From Kribbella sp. NBC_01245 (lineage in GTDB: Bacteria > Actinomycetota > Actinomycetes > Propionibacteriales > Kribbellaceae), in the NCBI RefSeq assembly GCF_036226525.1, contig NZ_CP108487.1, positions 4,278,001 to 4,342,000 of the forward strand: a DNA stretch of 64,000 nt. The letters are read 5' to 3'. Under the pieces are notes generated by a model. It ran no database searches. It worked only from the letters and a program-made list of their open reading frames with translations, and was not told where the DNA came from. Positions within the stretch are counted from its first letter, which is position 1. Every line of letters begins with the position of its first letter. The position numbers were made by a program, and so were the translations under genes. This document shows, piece after piece, positions 17,099 to 26,385 of this stretch.

Positions 17099-17243
17099 CG
17101 GATTCTCCTTACAGGTCAGGGGTCTGCCGGGTCACCTTCAGCCGGGTGGACCAGCATCGCGCGACCACCGTGCGACCATACGGCGTCAACGGCGTGAACG
17201 GATAGGGATCGTTCACCCTGCGCAGCCGACTCCGGACCGTACG

Positions 17244-18599
17244 TCAGCGAATCCGGTGCTCGTGCCAGAACTGGGTGAGGTCCTTACCGGAAACCTTCGC
17301 GGCGGCGGCCTTGAAATCGGCATTCGTCGAGACGCCATGCCAATGCGCCCGGGCGTACGACTTCATCAGGCGGGCCATCGCGGTCTCGCCGATCGTGCGT
17401 TCCAGCTCGTGCAGCACGCAGGACCCGGCGAAGTACACGAAGAAGCTCCAGCCCCTGCCGTGTCTCGCCCAGTAGCCCATCGAATTACTGATGGCCTGTT
17501 CGTTGTTGTCCCAGTAGACCTCGTTCCAGCACCCGACGGCCTTTTCGCCGTAGAACAGGTCCTGCGAATACACCGCAAAGGCCTCGTCCAACCACGGATC
17601 GGCGTACTCGTCGTTGCCGATGATCCCGTACCACCACTGGTGCGCCAGCTCGTGCACGGTCGCGCTCTCGACCCCGTCGACGGCGACGAGCACGAACCCC
17701 GGGTACTCCATACTCCCGATCGGCTGGAAGCCAGGACTGAGTACGAGGTCCACCTCGCCGTACGGGTACTTCCCGAACCTACGGCCGAGATCGTCCATCA
17801 CTGCAAGGGCCTCACGCCGTACGGCGTTGATGCTGGCCGGAGCGGTTCCGGCGGTCCAGTGCAGGTTGACCCGGATACCACCGGGTGAGGTGGCACTGGC
17901 CGATTTGAACGGCCCTGCCGCCCATGCGAAGTCCCGCACCTTCCGGGCGAGGGCGACGGTGGTGACGCGACCACCCGGTGCAGGTTGTTTGGACGATAGA
18001 CCCGTCGCGGGGACCGCTAGAGCCTTCGGGTGGTTCAGCCGGACCAGGAAGTCCGAGGTGAGTGTGTAGAAGCTCTCGCCGATCCCGACGTCCGGGTCGA
18101 GCCGCCAGCCGCCGGCGTCGCGTACAGCCAACACAGGCAGGGCATTGCCCAGGAAGTTGTGCTGGCCGAGTCGGCCGAACCTGTTCAGCCTGGTCGGTAC
18201 GTCGATGCTCAGGTCGAACGCGACGTGCCCACGAGCCCCACGCTGCAAGGGCTTTGGCAGGTCGATCCGCAGCGCGCTGCAACGTACGGTCAGCGGTGCC
18301 GGCTTGCCGCCCGTGAGACGGCTGACGCGCACAGGAGACGGCCTACTCGTCGTACCGCAGCCGTCGAGGCCGTTGCCCCACAAGCGGAGGTAGATCTCCT
18401 TGAGCGGCTTGGCCGAGGTGTTGGTGAAGTAGACCTTCTGACGGCCTCTCCACTGCGTCCCCGTCGCGTTAGACCGCATTGCGACGTCGTACACCGCCTT
18501 GGACGGCGTAGCGGCTGCCAACGTAGGAGTCGCTAGAGCCGGGGTGAGCAGGCTAGAGCCGAGACAAAGCGTCAGGGTGGCACAGATCAGTCGTCGCAC
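17244..18599 (-). CDS. Secreted M1-family (gluzincin) metallopeptidase
   Basis: 451 residues with a signal peptide (about 1-30). The zinc site is complete: HELAHQWW (H316, E317, H320) and the third ligand E339 in WLDEAFA. GSMEYPG (295-301) takes the place of the GAMEN substrate loop of aminopeptidases. The N-terminal ~230 residues form the M1 beta-saddle domain. It lacks the large C-terminal ERAP-like domain, so it is a short secreted M1 peptidase. GTG start 18599. The upstream MOSC gene ends 9 nt away on the same strand. Confidence 0.9.
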   Translation of the reverse strand: MRRLICATLTLCLGSSLLTPALATPTLAAATPSKAVYDVAMRSNATGTQWRGRQKVYFTNTSAKPLKEIYLRLWGNGLDGCGTTSRPSPVRVSRLTGGKPAPLTVRCSALRIDLPKPLQRGARGHVAFDLSIDVPTRLNRFGRLGQHNFLGNALPVLAVRDAGGWRLDPDVGIGESFYTLTSDFLVRLNHPKALAVPATGLSSKQPAPGGRVTTVALARKVRDFAWAAGPFKSASATSPGGIRVNLHWTAGTAPASINAVRREALAVMDDLGRRFGKYPYGEVDLVLSPGFQPIGSMEYPGFVLVAVDGVESATVHELAHQWWYGIIGNDEYADPWLDEAFAVYSQDLFYGEKAVGCWNEVYWDNNEQAISNSMGYWARHGRGWSFFVYFAGSCVLHELERTIGETAMARLMKSYARAHWHGVSTNADFKAAAAKVSGKDLTQFWHEHRIR

Positions 18600-18608
18600 C
18601 CTTTGAAG

Positions 18609-19523
18609 CTAGCGACTCTTAGGGCCAGCCGTCGGCTCACGAGTCTTCTGGCCGGCCTTGGGCTCACGAGTGGCTGGAGCCGGATCCGGGCCTTCAGGCA
18701 GCCAGTCGGTCACCACGAACTCGTCGCCAACCGACACCACCCCAGGCGTGAGCACCGCCGCCTTCATCCCGAAACTGACCCCACCGCCGTACGTCGGTTC
18801 GCGCCGGTACGTCGCCAGCGTGCGCGTCGGCTCAGGCCCGCTCCGGACACCGGTGGTCTGGTCGATCGTCGGCACCGCACACCGGATCGACCGGGACGAG
18901 TAGCCGATCTCGGCCGCGCCGATCGTTGCCTTGAGCACCTTGTCCTCGGTATGCGGCTCGGGCCAGCCGGATACCACCAGATTCGGCCGGAACCGGTTCA
19001 TCGGCAGTGCCTCGCCGCCGGTTTCGAGGATGCGCGAGTTCAGCTCGTCGAGCGACGCCGGCGAGGTGATCAGCAAGGCGTGCGCGTCACCGAAACCGCT
19101 CTGGCCCGGATGCACACCCCAACCCGGCCGATGGTGCTCCGGCGTGACCCGCACCAGCGTCGCGGGCCGATCGAGCACCTCGGTGAACCACTTCCCGGCG
19201 AGCGGATCCTGGTCCACGCCCTGCCCGAACCACTTCCCGAACAGGCTCACGTCGCGCCGCGGTCCCTCCGCCGCCACCTCGACCACCAGGTCAGCCGCCC
19301 CGTCCACGCTGAACCGCAACACCGCGCCGTCATCGGAGACCGCCGTCCGAACCGCCGCCATCGCGGGCAGCGTGCGCTGACTGTGGAAGACCCCATCCCG
19401 CGGATCCACCAACATCAACTCCCGGTCGAACCGCACCCCGGCAACCCCGACCTCAGCCGCCTCCACCGAGATCCCCGCCAGCCCCTTAACCGGGTAAAAC
19501 CACAACTCCGCAATCCTCGCCAC
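18609..19523 (-). CDS. MOSC domain-containing protein (YcbX/mARC-like)
   Basis: 304 residues: an N-terminal MOSC_N beta-barrel domain (about 1-120, ELWFYPVKGLAG, GVRFDRELMLVD) and a C-terminal MOSC domain with MNRFRPNLVVSG and the conserved cysteine in RCAVPTIDQTTG. YcbX/mARC proteins bind molybdenum cofactor and reduce N-hydroxylated compounds with electron-transfer partners. There is no fused ferredoxin domain, so a separate partner is needed. The tail has two near-repeats of TREPxAGxK that look like sequence drift. Confidence 0.88.
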   Translation of the reverse strand: MARIAELWFYPVKGLAGISVEAAEVGVAGVRFDRELMLVDPRDGVFHSQRTLPAMAAVRTAVSDDGAVLRFSVDGAADLVVEVAAEGPRRDVSLFGKWFGQGVDQDPLAGKWFTEVLDRPATLVRVTPEHHRPGWGVHPGQSGFGDAHALLITSPASLDELNSRILETGGEALPMNRFRPNLVVSGWPEPHTEDKVLKATIGAAEIGYSSRSIRCAVPTIDQTTGVRSGPEPTRTLATYRREPTYGGGVSFGMKAAVLTPGVVSVGDEFVVTDWLPEGPDPAPATREPKAGQKTREPTAGPKSR

Positions 19524-19567
19524 CCCCCAAACCTACTGCCCACCTCCCCACCAACCCCCAAAGGCCC

Positions 19568-19640
19568 GTACGCCGTACTCGCGCCATCCCCCATTCCCAA
19601 GCCCGCGGGCGGACTTGTGAATAACCCTCCCGCGAGGGGG
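19568..19640. repeat. Second, truncated copy of the 10.8 kb palindromic repeat
   Basis: This stretch matches 10841-10914 with few differences (GTACGCCGTA, CATCCCCCATTCCCAAGCCC, GCGGGC, TTGTG and CGCGAGG) but the right arm is missing: the copy stops at the stop codon of the spermidine-synthase-like gene. A small stem CCCTC/GAGGG remains at 19625-19639 and may end transcription of that gene. Confidence 0.75.
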
Positions 19641-20453
19641 TCAGCGGAAGGTGCCGGCGGGGGCTGCGGGGGTGGTGAACGCGTCCGCGTCGACGAGGGG
19701 TTGGGCCTTGCCGGCGACCTCGGCCAACGGCAGGACGTCGTACGGCGGCTGGGCTTTTCGGACAGCGGGTGTGACGTCGGGCAACGGCTGGCGGGAGGTG
19801 GCGAGGATTACGTTGCCGAAGGACTTGCCGCGGAAGACCTTGCGTTCGGCCAGTGCGACGCCTTGGCCGAAGGACGCGAGCATGGTGGCGGCTACCCGGC
19901 GGAGGAACGGCAGGCCGGCCGTACCGTCGATGAGGTTGTAGACGGCGACTCCCCCGGGGCGCAGCACGCGAAGGGCTTCCAAAGCGAATTCGGTCGTGAC
20001 CAGGTTTGCCGGGACTGCTTCGCGGACGAAGGCGTCGACGATCAGTACGTCGACCGAGTCGTCGTACACGTCGGCGATCCCGGCACGGCCCGTCGCACCG
20101 CGGACCTTGATCCCCGCACGCTTCGGCACCGGCAGGGCTTCGCGGACGAATTCGGTCAGGTCCTCGTCGGGCTCGAGCACGATCTGCCGGGACCGCGGCC
20201 GGGTGGTGGCGACGTACCTCGGCAGGGTGAGCCCGGCGCCGCCGATGTGCAGCACCGAGATCGGCTGACGGCGGCCCGCGACGGCGTCGAGGAGGTCGCC
20301 GATGCGGCGCATGTACTCGAAGCTGAGGTTGGCGGGATCGGCCAGATCGACCTGGGACTGCAGCGAGCCGTCGACCCGCAGCACGAAGGTGCCGTCCGGA
20401 GCCGCCTCGATCTCGGCCAGTCCGCTGGCCACCTGTCGTTCCACGCCACCCAT
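19641..20453 (-). CDS. Spermidine synthase-like protein (class I methyltransferase fold)
   Basis: 270 residues with the polyamine-synthase Rossmann core: ISVLHIGGAGLTLPRYVA (nucleotide loop), QIVLEPDEDLTEF (acidic residue), DVLIVDAFVREAVP and EALRVLRPGGVAVYNLID. It is the short soluble form without the N-terminal membrane domain of SpeE-MFS fusions. Key putrescine-binding residues could not be confirmed, so it may be a methyltransferase-like homologue rather than a true spermidine synthase. ATG 20453 is used; a TTG at 20477 with GAGG just upstream is an alternative. Confidence 0.8.
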   Translation of the reverse strand: MGGVERQVASGLAEIEAAPDGTFVLRVDGSLQSQVDLADPANLSFEYMRRIGDLLDAVAGRRQPISVLHIGGAGLTLPRYVATTRPRSRQIVLEPDEDLTEFVREALPVPKRAGIKVRGATGRAGIADVYDDSVDVLIVDAFVREAVPANLVTTEFALEALRVLRPGGVAVYNLIDGTAGLPFLRRVAATMLASFGQGVALAERKVFRGKSFGNVILATSRQPLPDVTPAVRKAQPPYDVLPLAEVAGKAQPLVDADAFTTPAAPAGTFR

Positions 20454-20556
20454 TGTGACCGTTGCAGGTTCGTGCAACCTCGGCCCGTTCTGCTCAACGG
20501 CCGCTTGACTCCCGCTAGGGTCCTGAGCAAAGCGGCCAAAAGCAGGAGGAATAACG

Positions 20557-21621
20557 ATGGGTTACGGACGCAGGACAGCGGCGGCGGGGGCTGCCGCAGT
20601 ACTGGCGTTGACGTTGGTGGCATGCGGATCGGAAGACCCGGCAAGCAGCCCCAGCGCCAGCAACACCACCCCGACCGACAACGTGAGTACGACGCCGTCG
20701 GGGACACCGTCACCCACCCCGGGCGTGTTGAGCGGCAGCTGGGCGGAAGACGCGGGCCAGTCCGAGCGGGTGCAACAGGCCCTGGTCGCGAAGGGGTTCA
20801 CGTGCACCCGTCATAGCGATCCGGGCGCCGACCTGCGGATGTGCTCGCTGGCGAAGGCGTACCCGAAGAAGGAAGGGTTCGACAGCTACGACAGTGCCGA
20901 CATCACGTTCCTGGCCGACCAGAAGGGCACGGTCGTGCTCGCCGACTTCAACGCGACCGGTCATAACGAGGAGACCACGGAATCGCTGAAGCGCGCCATG
21001 GTCGACAAGATCGTGCCGGCGGCTGACGTCGAGGTCCTGCTTGCGGATGGCAAGGAGCTCACCTGGGGCAAATACCAGCCGATGCAGCCGAACACGGAGC
21101 CTGGCGACAAGGACCTGATCAAGACCGGATTCGACCAGATTCCCGGCGGTTATCTGCCGCACTTCGAGTCGATGCCGGTCACCAAGGAGCAGGCGTTGCC
21201 GAAGCTCAAGGCGACCAAGCTGAAGTGCAGCTTCGTCGACGGGATCAACACCGAGCCGGATCACCTGGACTGCTACGACACCACCTTCGACGGGATCTCG
21301 GCCAAGCCGCCCGTTGATGCCAGGGCCACCCTCAGCGTGATCGACGGCCCCGCCGGGATCAACGCGATCTACTTCGCCGGCGAGAACGGTGACGAGGTGT
21401 CGGTCAAGAACGCCATTCGCAAGCTCGCCCCGAGGCTGCCCGCGATCGATCCGTCCCTCCAGCCGATCGCCGACTGGGTGCTCGCCAACATGGACGGTGT
21501 CGACCACGAGGCCTTCTTCGGCGGGTGGCGAGTGGACTTCAACGCCGGGAGCGGCCCCGGCCATGCTGCTTACCGCGTCAGCATCGCGCCCCAGAAAGTG
21601 CTCGGCGTGGAGCGGCCGTAA
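20557..21621 (+). CDS. Putative lipoprotein, unknown function
   Basis: 354 residues with a lipobox LVAC (Cys23) after a hydrophobic signal, then a Ser/Thr/Pro-rich spacer (about 26-55). The mature part has no family I recognise; it carries four more cysteines in two CxxxxxxxC-like pairs that may form disulfides, in two roughly similar halves (TCTRHSDPGADLRMCS and KCSFVDGINTEPDHLDCYD). ATG 20557 has an excellent AGGAGGA 6 nt upstream. It is anchored to the outer face of the membrane. mdh follows in the same direction after a hairpin. Confidence 0.75.
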   Translation: MGYGRRTAAAGAAAVLALTLVACGSEDPASSPSASNTTPTDNVSTTPSGTPSPTPGVLSGSWAEDAGQSERVQQALVAKGFTCTRHSDPGADLRMCSLAKAYPKKEGFDSYDSADITFLADQKGTVVLADFNATGHNEETTESLKRAMVDKIVPAADVEVLLADGKELTWGKYQPMQPNTEPGDKDLIKTGFDQIPGGYLPHFESMPVTKEQALPKLKATKLKCSFVDGINTEPDHLDCYDTTFDGISAKPPVDARATLSVIDGPAGINAIYFAGENGDEVSVKNAIRKLAPRLPAIDPSLQPIADWVLANMDGVDHEAFFGGWRVDFNAGSGPGHAAYRVSIAPQKVLGVERP

Positions 21622-21651
21622 CAGAGCTAACAGGTACCCAGACTCGTGTCC

Positions 21652-21682
21652 CTCCGTCCGGATTGCTAACGTCCGGACGGAG
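21652..21682 (+). terminator. Hairpin between lipoprotein gene and mdh
   Basis: CTCCGTCCGGA (21652-21662) pairs exactly with TCCGGACGGAG (21672-21682) around a 9-nt loop. It lies 30 nt after the lipoprotein stop and 39 nt before mdh. No U-tract follows, so it may be a weak terminator, or a 5'-UTR or operator element of mdh. Confidence 0.5.
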
Positions 21683-21721
21683 TCCACTCCGCCATTTCGA
21701 GTCTGTCGTTTGGAGCGTGTC

Positions 21722-22714
21722 GTGAGTAATACACCCGTGAAGGTCGCCGTCACCGGCGCCGCCGGCCAGATCGGCTACAGCTTGCTGTTCCGGATCGCCA
21801 GTGGTGCGCTGCTCGGGCCGGACACGCCCGTCGAGCTCCGGCTGCTCGAGATCACCCCCGCCCTGAAGGCGCTCGAGGGTGTCGTGATGGAGCTGGACGA
21901 CTGCGCCTTCCCGACCCTGGCCGGGGTGGAGATCGGCGACGACGCCAACACCATCTTCAACGGCGCGAACGTCGCGCTGCTGGTCGGCGCCCGCCCCCGC
22001 ACCAAGGGGATGGAGCGCGGTGACCTGCTCGAGGCCAACGGCGCGATCTTCACCGTGCAGGGCAAGGCGCTGAACGAGCACGCCGCCGACGACATCCGCG
22101 TCACCGTGACCGGTAACCCGGCCAACACCAACGCGCTGATCGCGAAGAGCAACGCGCCGGACATCCCGGCCGAGCGTTTCTCCGCGCTGACCCGGCTGGA
22201 CCACAACCGCGCGCTGGCCCAGCTCGCGGCCAAGACCGGCACCTCGGTCAACGACCTGAAGAAGATGACGATCTGGGGCAACCACTCGGCCACCCAGTAC
22301 CCGGACATCTTCCACGCCGAGGTCGGCGGCAAGAACGCGGCCGAGGTCGTCAACGACCAGGCGTGGCTGGAGAACGACTTCATCCCGACCGTGCAGAAGC
22401 GTGGCGCGGCGATCATCGAGGCCCGTGGCTCCTCCAGCGCCGCCTCCGCCGCCGCGGCCACCATCGACCACGCGCGCGACTGGCTGAAGGGCACCGCCGA
22501 GGGCAACTGGACCTCGATGGCGGTCGTGTCCGACGGCTCGTACGGCGTACCGCAGGGGCTCATCTCGTCCTTCCCGGTCACCAGCTCGAACGGGAACTAC
22601 GAGATCGTCCAGGGGCTCGAGATCAACGAGTTCTCCCGCGGCCGCATCGACGCCAGCGCCGCCGAGCTCGGCGAAGAGCGCGACGCCGTCCAGGCCCTCG
22701 GCCTGCTCGGCTGA
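21722..22714 (+). CDS. mdh: Malate dehydrogenase
   Basis: TCA cycle enzyme oxidising malate to oxaloacetate with NAD+. The 330 residues show the NAD loop TGAAGQIGYS (11-20), ALLVGARPRTKGMERGDLL (mobile loop with substrate arginines), TGNPANTNA, and catalytic WGNHSATQYPD (His188). The cytosolic, long-form MDH type is usual in actinobacteria. GTG 21722 has GGAG 6 nt upstream. A strong terminator follows. Confidence 0.95.
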   Translation: MSNTPVKVAVTGAAGQIGYSLLFRIASGALLGPDTPVELRLLEITPALKALEGVVMELDDCAFPTLAGVEIGDDANTIFNGANVALLVGARPRTKGMERGDLLEANGAIFTVQGKALNEHAADDIRVTVTGNPANTNALIAKSNAPDIPAERFSALTRLDHNRALAQLAAKTGTSVNDLKKMTIWGNHSATQYPDIFHAEVGGKNAAEVVNDQAWLENDFIPTVQKRGAAIIEARGSSSAASAAAATIDHARDWLKGTAEGNWTSMAVVSDGSYGVPQGLISSFPVTSSNGNYEIVQGLEINEFSRGRIDASAAELGEERDAVQALGLLG

Positions 22715-22726
22715 CCTAGTACCAAG

Positions 22727-22764
22727 ACGTCCGGAGCACCCGCGAGTAAGGGTGCTCCGGACGT
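22727..22764. terminator. Bidirectional terminator between mdh and the S8 protease gene
   Basis: ACGTCCGGAGCACCC (22727-22741) pairs perfectly with 22750-22764 around an 8-nt loop. The two converging genes end 13 nt before and 8 nt after it. Confidence 0.85.
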
Positions 22765-22771
22765 CGCTGTT

Positions 22772-25700
22772 TCAGCCGAGGCGGTACGCCCGGGTGATGG
22801 TTTGCTTGGTCGTGTTGCCCGCGGAGTCGACGGCGCTCGCCTTGAGGGAAACGAACGCCCCGCGCGGGGTGGCGAAGAGGGCGACGTACGACGTGGGCCC
22901 GGTGCGTCGTACGACGGCCCTGGTCCACGTCGTGCCGTCATCACCCGAGGTCTGTACGTCGACCGCGGACGCCGTCGGCATCACCGCACCGGACTGGACG
23001 TCGAGCCGGAACGGCAGTGCCGTCGCCTTCGTACGGCGAGCGGTATTGCGCGAATCCACGTCCGGCTGGAACCGGATCGTGCGAATGGGCAGCCGCAGAC
23101 CTTCCGCGCCCGCCTGGCCCGATCGGAACGTCCAGACCGAGTCGGTGCGGGTGGACAACGGCGAGAGCGACCGCGTCACGGACTGTTCCGCGCGGAACTC
23201 GCCTTCGCCCGCCGGCAGGTCTGCCGCCGCCACCTTGACGCCACCGGCCTCGGCAACGAGCAGACCGTCCCGATAGAGCTTGGTGACGGCCGAATCCGTG
23301 ATGGTCGCGCCCGCGTTACCGGCCGCGTCTGCATACGGCCACACGTTGAAGGTGAGCTCGTTACCTGCCCTGACGGCACTTCCCGCCACTGCGAGCGGTC
23401 CGGACACGGCCGCCCATCTGGAGTCCAGGTAGGACCCGGCTACTGGATAGTTGCGGGGGCTCAGCCTTAGCCGGCCGGTCAGCGTCCAATCAGGACCTTC
23501 TTCCACCTCGTGATGCCCGCCCCAGCTGACCTCGCCGGCCTCCAGGAAGTTGACCACCTTGAACGGCCGATCGAAGGTCAGCCCCGTGGACCAATGCGCA
23601 CTTGCCCCGGGAACGGCGCCGAACAGGAACTCGATGGATCGTCCACCCGGTTCGTCGGCGTGGTGCGTGGTGGTGACCTTCGCCAGCTCCGCGTCCCGGA
23701 CGACCCGGTGATCGCCGTCGAAGTAGCTGCCGGTTCGGGTGCTGAACAGCCGGTACACGTACGGCGAGTTGTGGAACTTGTCCTCGCCCGACGGCACCGC
23801 CCAGCTCGTCGCGTTGTACGCCTTCAGGTGGTCCGCCGGGGCCGGATCCCCCGCAGAGCCGACGTACAGCCCGGATAATGTGTCGCCGCTGACGCCAGCG
23901 TCGAGGCCACCGACGCTGCCCTTCCGGGAATAGCCGAGCTCGTATTGCACGAGCTTGACCTCGGGCCGCGGCACGGTAATGCTCACCGGTCGGGTGCGAC
24001 GGAAGTCGGTCGTCACCGATAACGCCTTGTCCACCAGGAGTTTCGGGCGGACAACGTGGTACGACGCGTCGCCGGTGTCGAGCCGCCCGTCGACGATGTA
24101 CTCGCCCTTCGGCAGACGCAGGTGGGTCGTGGCGGCGCTGAGCCACTGAATCTCGCTCTGCCCGTCGAGACCGAAGAGCGCGGTGACCGCTTCGGTGGGT
24201 CGACCGTCGGGGCCGGTGTGGTTGACCGTCACGTCGTAGCTCTCGACCTCCTTCACTACGGCGATCGGGGTCACCACGGAGCTGCCGCCGCCGGTCGCGA
24301 CAACCCGGCCGGTGTAGGCGCCGTCGGGTCCGTTGTGCCGAGTGTCGGAGGTGAGCCGGACGGTCGCCGTACCGCCGGCCGGGATGGTGACCCGGTCCTG
24401 GTCGAGGCCCAGCGCACCGGCCGGTGCGGGACTTCCGTCCGGCGAGCTGATGGTCGCGGTCACCGACAACCCGACCTCCGTCGGGCCGAGATTGCGATAG
24501 GTCAGCTCGCGAGCGACCGGCGCGTCATCGGTGTGCGGCCACTGGACGACGCCGAACGAGATACTTCCCGGCACCGATACGACCGACTGGCCGATCGCCC
24601 GGCCGAGATCCACCCGGCCCGAGCCCTGTTCGAAGACGGTCTGCCCGGCGATGGGTTTCGCCGCGGCCATCAGCGCGCCCTTGAGGTCATCGCCGCGCCA
24701 GTCCGGGTGCTGCCCGGCGAGCAGGGCGGCGGCCCCGGCCACGTGCGGCGAGGCCATCGACGTACCGGACAGGCGGGTATGGCCTTCGCCGACCGGTTCG
24801 CCGAGCTCCGTGTCCGCGGCCCGGGCCGCCACGATGCCCACCCCGGGCGCGGTGACGTCCGGCTTGATCCCGCCATCGCCCAGCCGCGGCCCGCGGCTGG
24901 AGAACCACGCCAGTCCGTCCTGACCGTCGACCGCTCCCACCGCCAGCGCGGCCTCGGCGGTCGCGGGCGAACCCATCGTGCCCCGGCCCGGCCCATCGTT
25001 GCCCCCGGCAACTACGAACAACGCACCGGTCTGAGCGCTGAGCCGGTTGATGGCGGCCTCGACGGGATCGACCCCGGCGGTGTCCTCCTCACCCAGGCTC
25101 ACGTTGATCACCCGGGCGGACTTCTCCACCGCGGCCCATTCCATCGCGGCGATGATGGCCGAGTCCGGGCACTGGCCGAACACGTCGCAGACCTTCGCGT
25201 CGAGCAGCTTCGCATCGGGCGCGACACCTCGATAGGGGTCTCCCCGGCCGGCCACGGTCGAGGCCACGTGCGTGCCATGGCCGCCATTGTCGCCCGGCTG
25301 GTCGTCGATGAAGTTGCGCGCAGCCACGACCTGACCCGCCAGATCGGGGTGAGCGGCGTCGATCCCCGTGTCGATCACCGCCACCGTCACACCCTTGCCG
25401 GTGTGGCCCGCCTGCCAGGCTGCCGGCGCACCGATCTGCCGGACCGACCGGTCGAGCAGCGGGCGGCGTTTGCCGTCCAGCCAGATCCGGTCGATCCCCT
25501 CGGCCAATCCGGTCCAGGGCCGCGCCTTCGGCAGCCGGACCGCGGCGCCGTTGACAGCCGGCAGCGAGCGCAGCACGGTTGCCCCCGGCAACTTCGGCCG
25601 CGGTCCCCGATGCCGGTACGTGAGCAGCAGCGCGGTGTCCCGGCTGTGCGCGTCGTCGTACCCGGCTTTGATCAGGCCGGTGATGCCGAACAATCGCCGG

Positions 25701-26005
25701 TCCACCCGGCCCTTCGCCACCTCGGTCGCGAGGTCGGCGGGGATGACGCTCAACTCACCATTGGCCCGGTAGGTGCCGAACCGCATGCCCTTCCGGCCCG
25801 GGCCTGCCGTGATCGAGATCCTGGCCGGGTCGCCGCCGTGCAGGCGCACCTTGTCCCCGGTGATCAGTGTCACCGTCGGATCGGGCTCGACTCTCAGTTG
25901 GCCCGCGGCCGGCTGGGCTGGGGCCGCCTGGCTTGGTCCGCCCCCGGTGGTCGCCAGGGCCAGGGCGATCACCCCCACTGTCCATCGTCTCGCTGTCGAA
26001 CTCAC
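22772..26005 (-). CDS. Large secreted subtilisin-like serine protease (S8)
   Basis: 1077 residues. Signal peptide about 1-28; a prosegment to about 185; S8 catalytic domain about 190-470 with Asp212 (VAVIDTGID), His243 (GHGTHVAS) and Ser416 (SGTSMASPH). The remaining ~600 residues contain an Ig-like/fibronectin-type region (YRNLGPTEVGLSVTA) and a long C-terminal part typical of streptomycete extracellular subtilases, perhaps for substrate binding. Likely secreted and self-processed. ATG 26005. The catalytic triad is complete. It is the longest gene in the window; a 667-residue antisense open frame over it is a shadow. Confidence 0.92.
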   Translation of the reverse strand: MSSTARRWTVGVIALALATTGGGPSQAAPAQPAAGQLRVEPDPTVTLITGDKVRLHGGDPARISITAGPGRKGMRFGTYRANGELSVIPADLATEVAKGRVDRRLFGITGLIKAGYDDAHSRDTALLLTYRHRGPRPKLPGATVLRSLPAVNGAAVRLPKARPWTGLAEGIDRIWLDGKRRPLLDRSVRQIGAPAAWQAGHTGKGVTVAVIDTGIDAAHPDLAGQVVAARNFIDDQPGDNGGHGTHVASTVAGRGDPYRGVAPDAKLLDAKVCDVFGQCPDSAIIAAMEWAAVEKSARVINVSLGEEDTAGVDPVEAAINRLSAQTGALFVVAGGNDGPGRGTMGSPATAEAALAVGAVDGQDGLAWFSSRGPRLGDGGIKPDVTAPGVGIVAARAADTELGEPVGEGHTRLSGTSMASPHVAGAAALLAGQHPDWRGDDLKGALMAAAKPIAGQTVFEQGSGRVDLGRAIGQSVVSVPGSISFGVVQWPHTDDAPVARELTYRNLGPTEVGLSVTATISSPDGSPAPAGALGLDQDRVTIPAGGTATVRLTSDTRHNGPDGAYTGRVVATGGGSSVVTPIAVVKEVESYDVTVNHTGPDGRPTEAVTALFGLDGQSEIQWLSAATTHLRLPKGEYIVDGRLDTGDASYHVVRPKLLVDKALSVTTDFRRTRPVSITVPRPEVKLVQYELGYSRKGSVGGLDAGVSGDTLSGLYVGSAGDPAPADHLKAYNATSWAVPSGEDKFHNSPYVYRLFSTRTGSYFDGDHRVVRDAELAKVTTTHHADEPGGRSIEFLFGAVPGASAHWSTGLTFDRPFKVVNFLEAGEVSWGGHHEVEEGPDWTLTGRLRLSPRNYPVAGSYLDSRWAAVSGPLAVAGSAVRAGNELTFNVWPYADAAGNAGATITDSAVTKLYRDGLLVAEAGGVKVAAADLPAGEGEFRAEQSVTRSLSPLSTRTDSVWTFRSGQAGAEGLRLPIRTIRFQPDVDSRNTARRTKATALPFRLDVQSGAVMPTASAVDVQTSGDDGTTWTRAVVRRTGPTSYVALFATPRGAFVSLKASAVDSAGNTTKQTITRAYRLG

Positions 26006-26112
26006 GTCGTGTCCTCACGCTCGGCATCAGAGCAATCGCTCATCTGCGGAGACTGGTGAGAACCCGGAAACGTTGGGTCGCCCCGACGCCCCGACGCCGC
26101 TGCGGGCGCGGG

Positions 26113-26385
26113 TCAGTTGGGGATGATGACGGCGAGCAGGAAGATGACGGCGCCGACGCCGCCGAGGAAGAAGATGTCGAAGGTGCGGCCGCGCACCCGG
26201 AGCAGGCCCGCGCGATCATCGCTCAGCACCAGCCGGAGGAAACCGGCCAGCAGCACCCCGGCCGCGATCAGCGCGGCACCCCGGCGCCAGCCGTCGAAGG
26301 TGAGAATGAACAGGCCGGCCACCGCGACCAGCCCGGCCAGCGCCAGCGGCCATTCCTGCCGCAGCGACGTCTGAGCGGGAGGCAT
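26113..26385 (-). CDS. DUF3017 small membrane protein
   Basis: 90 residues with three hydrophobic helices (about 12-28, 33-52, 68-88). Small membrane proteins of the DUF3017 family are found directly after folD in many actinobacteria; function unknown. Its ATG overlaps the folD stop (TGATG), so translation is coupled. The two genes are one operon. Confidence 0.8.
   Translation of the reverse strand: MPPAQTSLRQEWPLALAGLVAVAGLFILTFDGWRRGAALIAAGVLLAGFLRLVLSDDRAGLLRVRGRTFDIFFLGGVGAVIFLLAVIIPN

Noticed and set aside
18603..20816. 737-codon plus-strand frame across the MOSC gene and the spermidine-synthase-like gene
   Set aside because: Runs opposite to two well-supported genes; its sequence is low-complexity and Arg/His-rich.
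24056..26059. 667-codon plus-strand frame over the S8 protease gene
   Set aside because: The opposite strand has a complete subtilase with intact catalytic triad; this frame has no recognisable motif.
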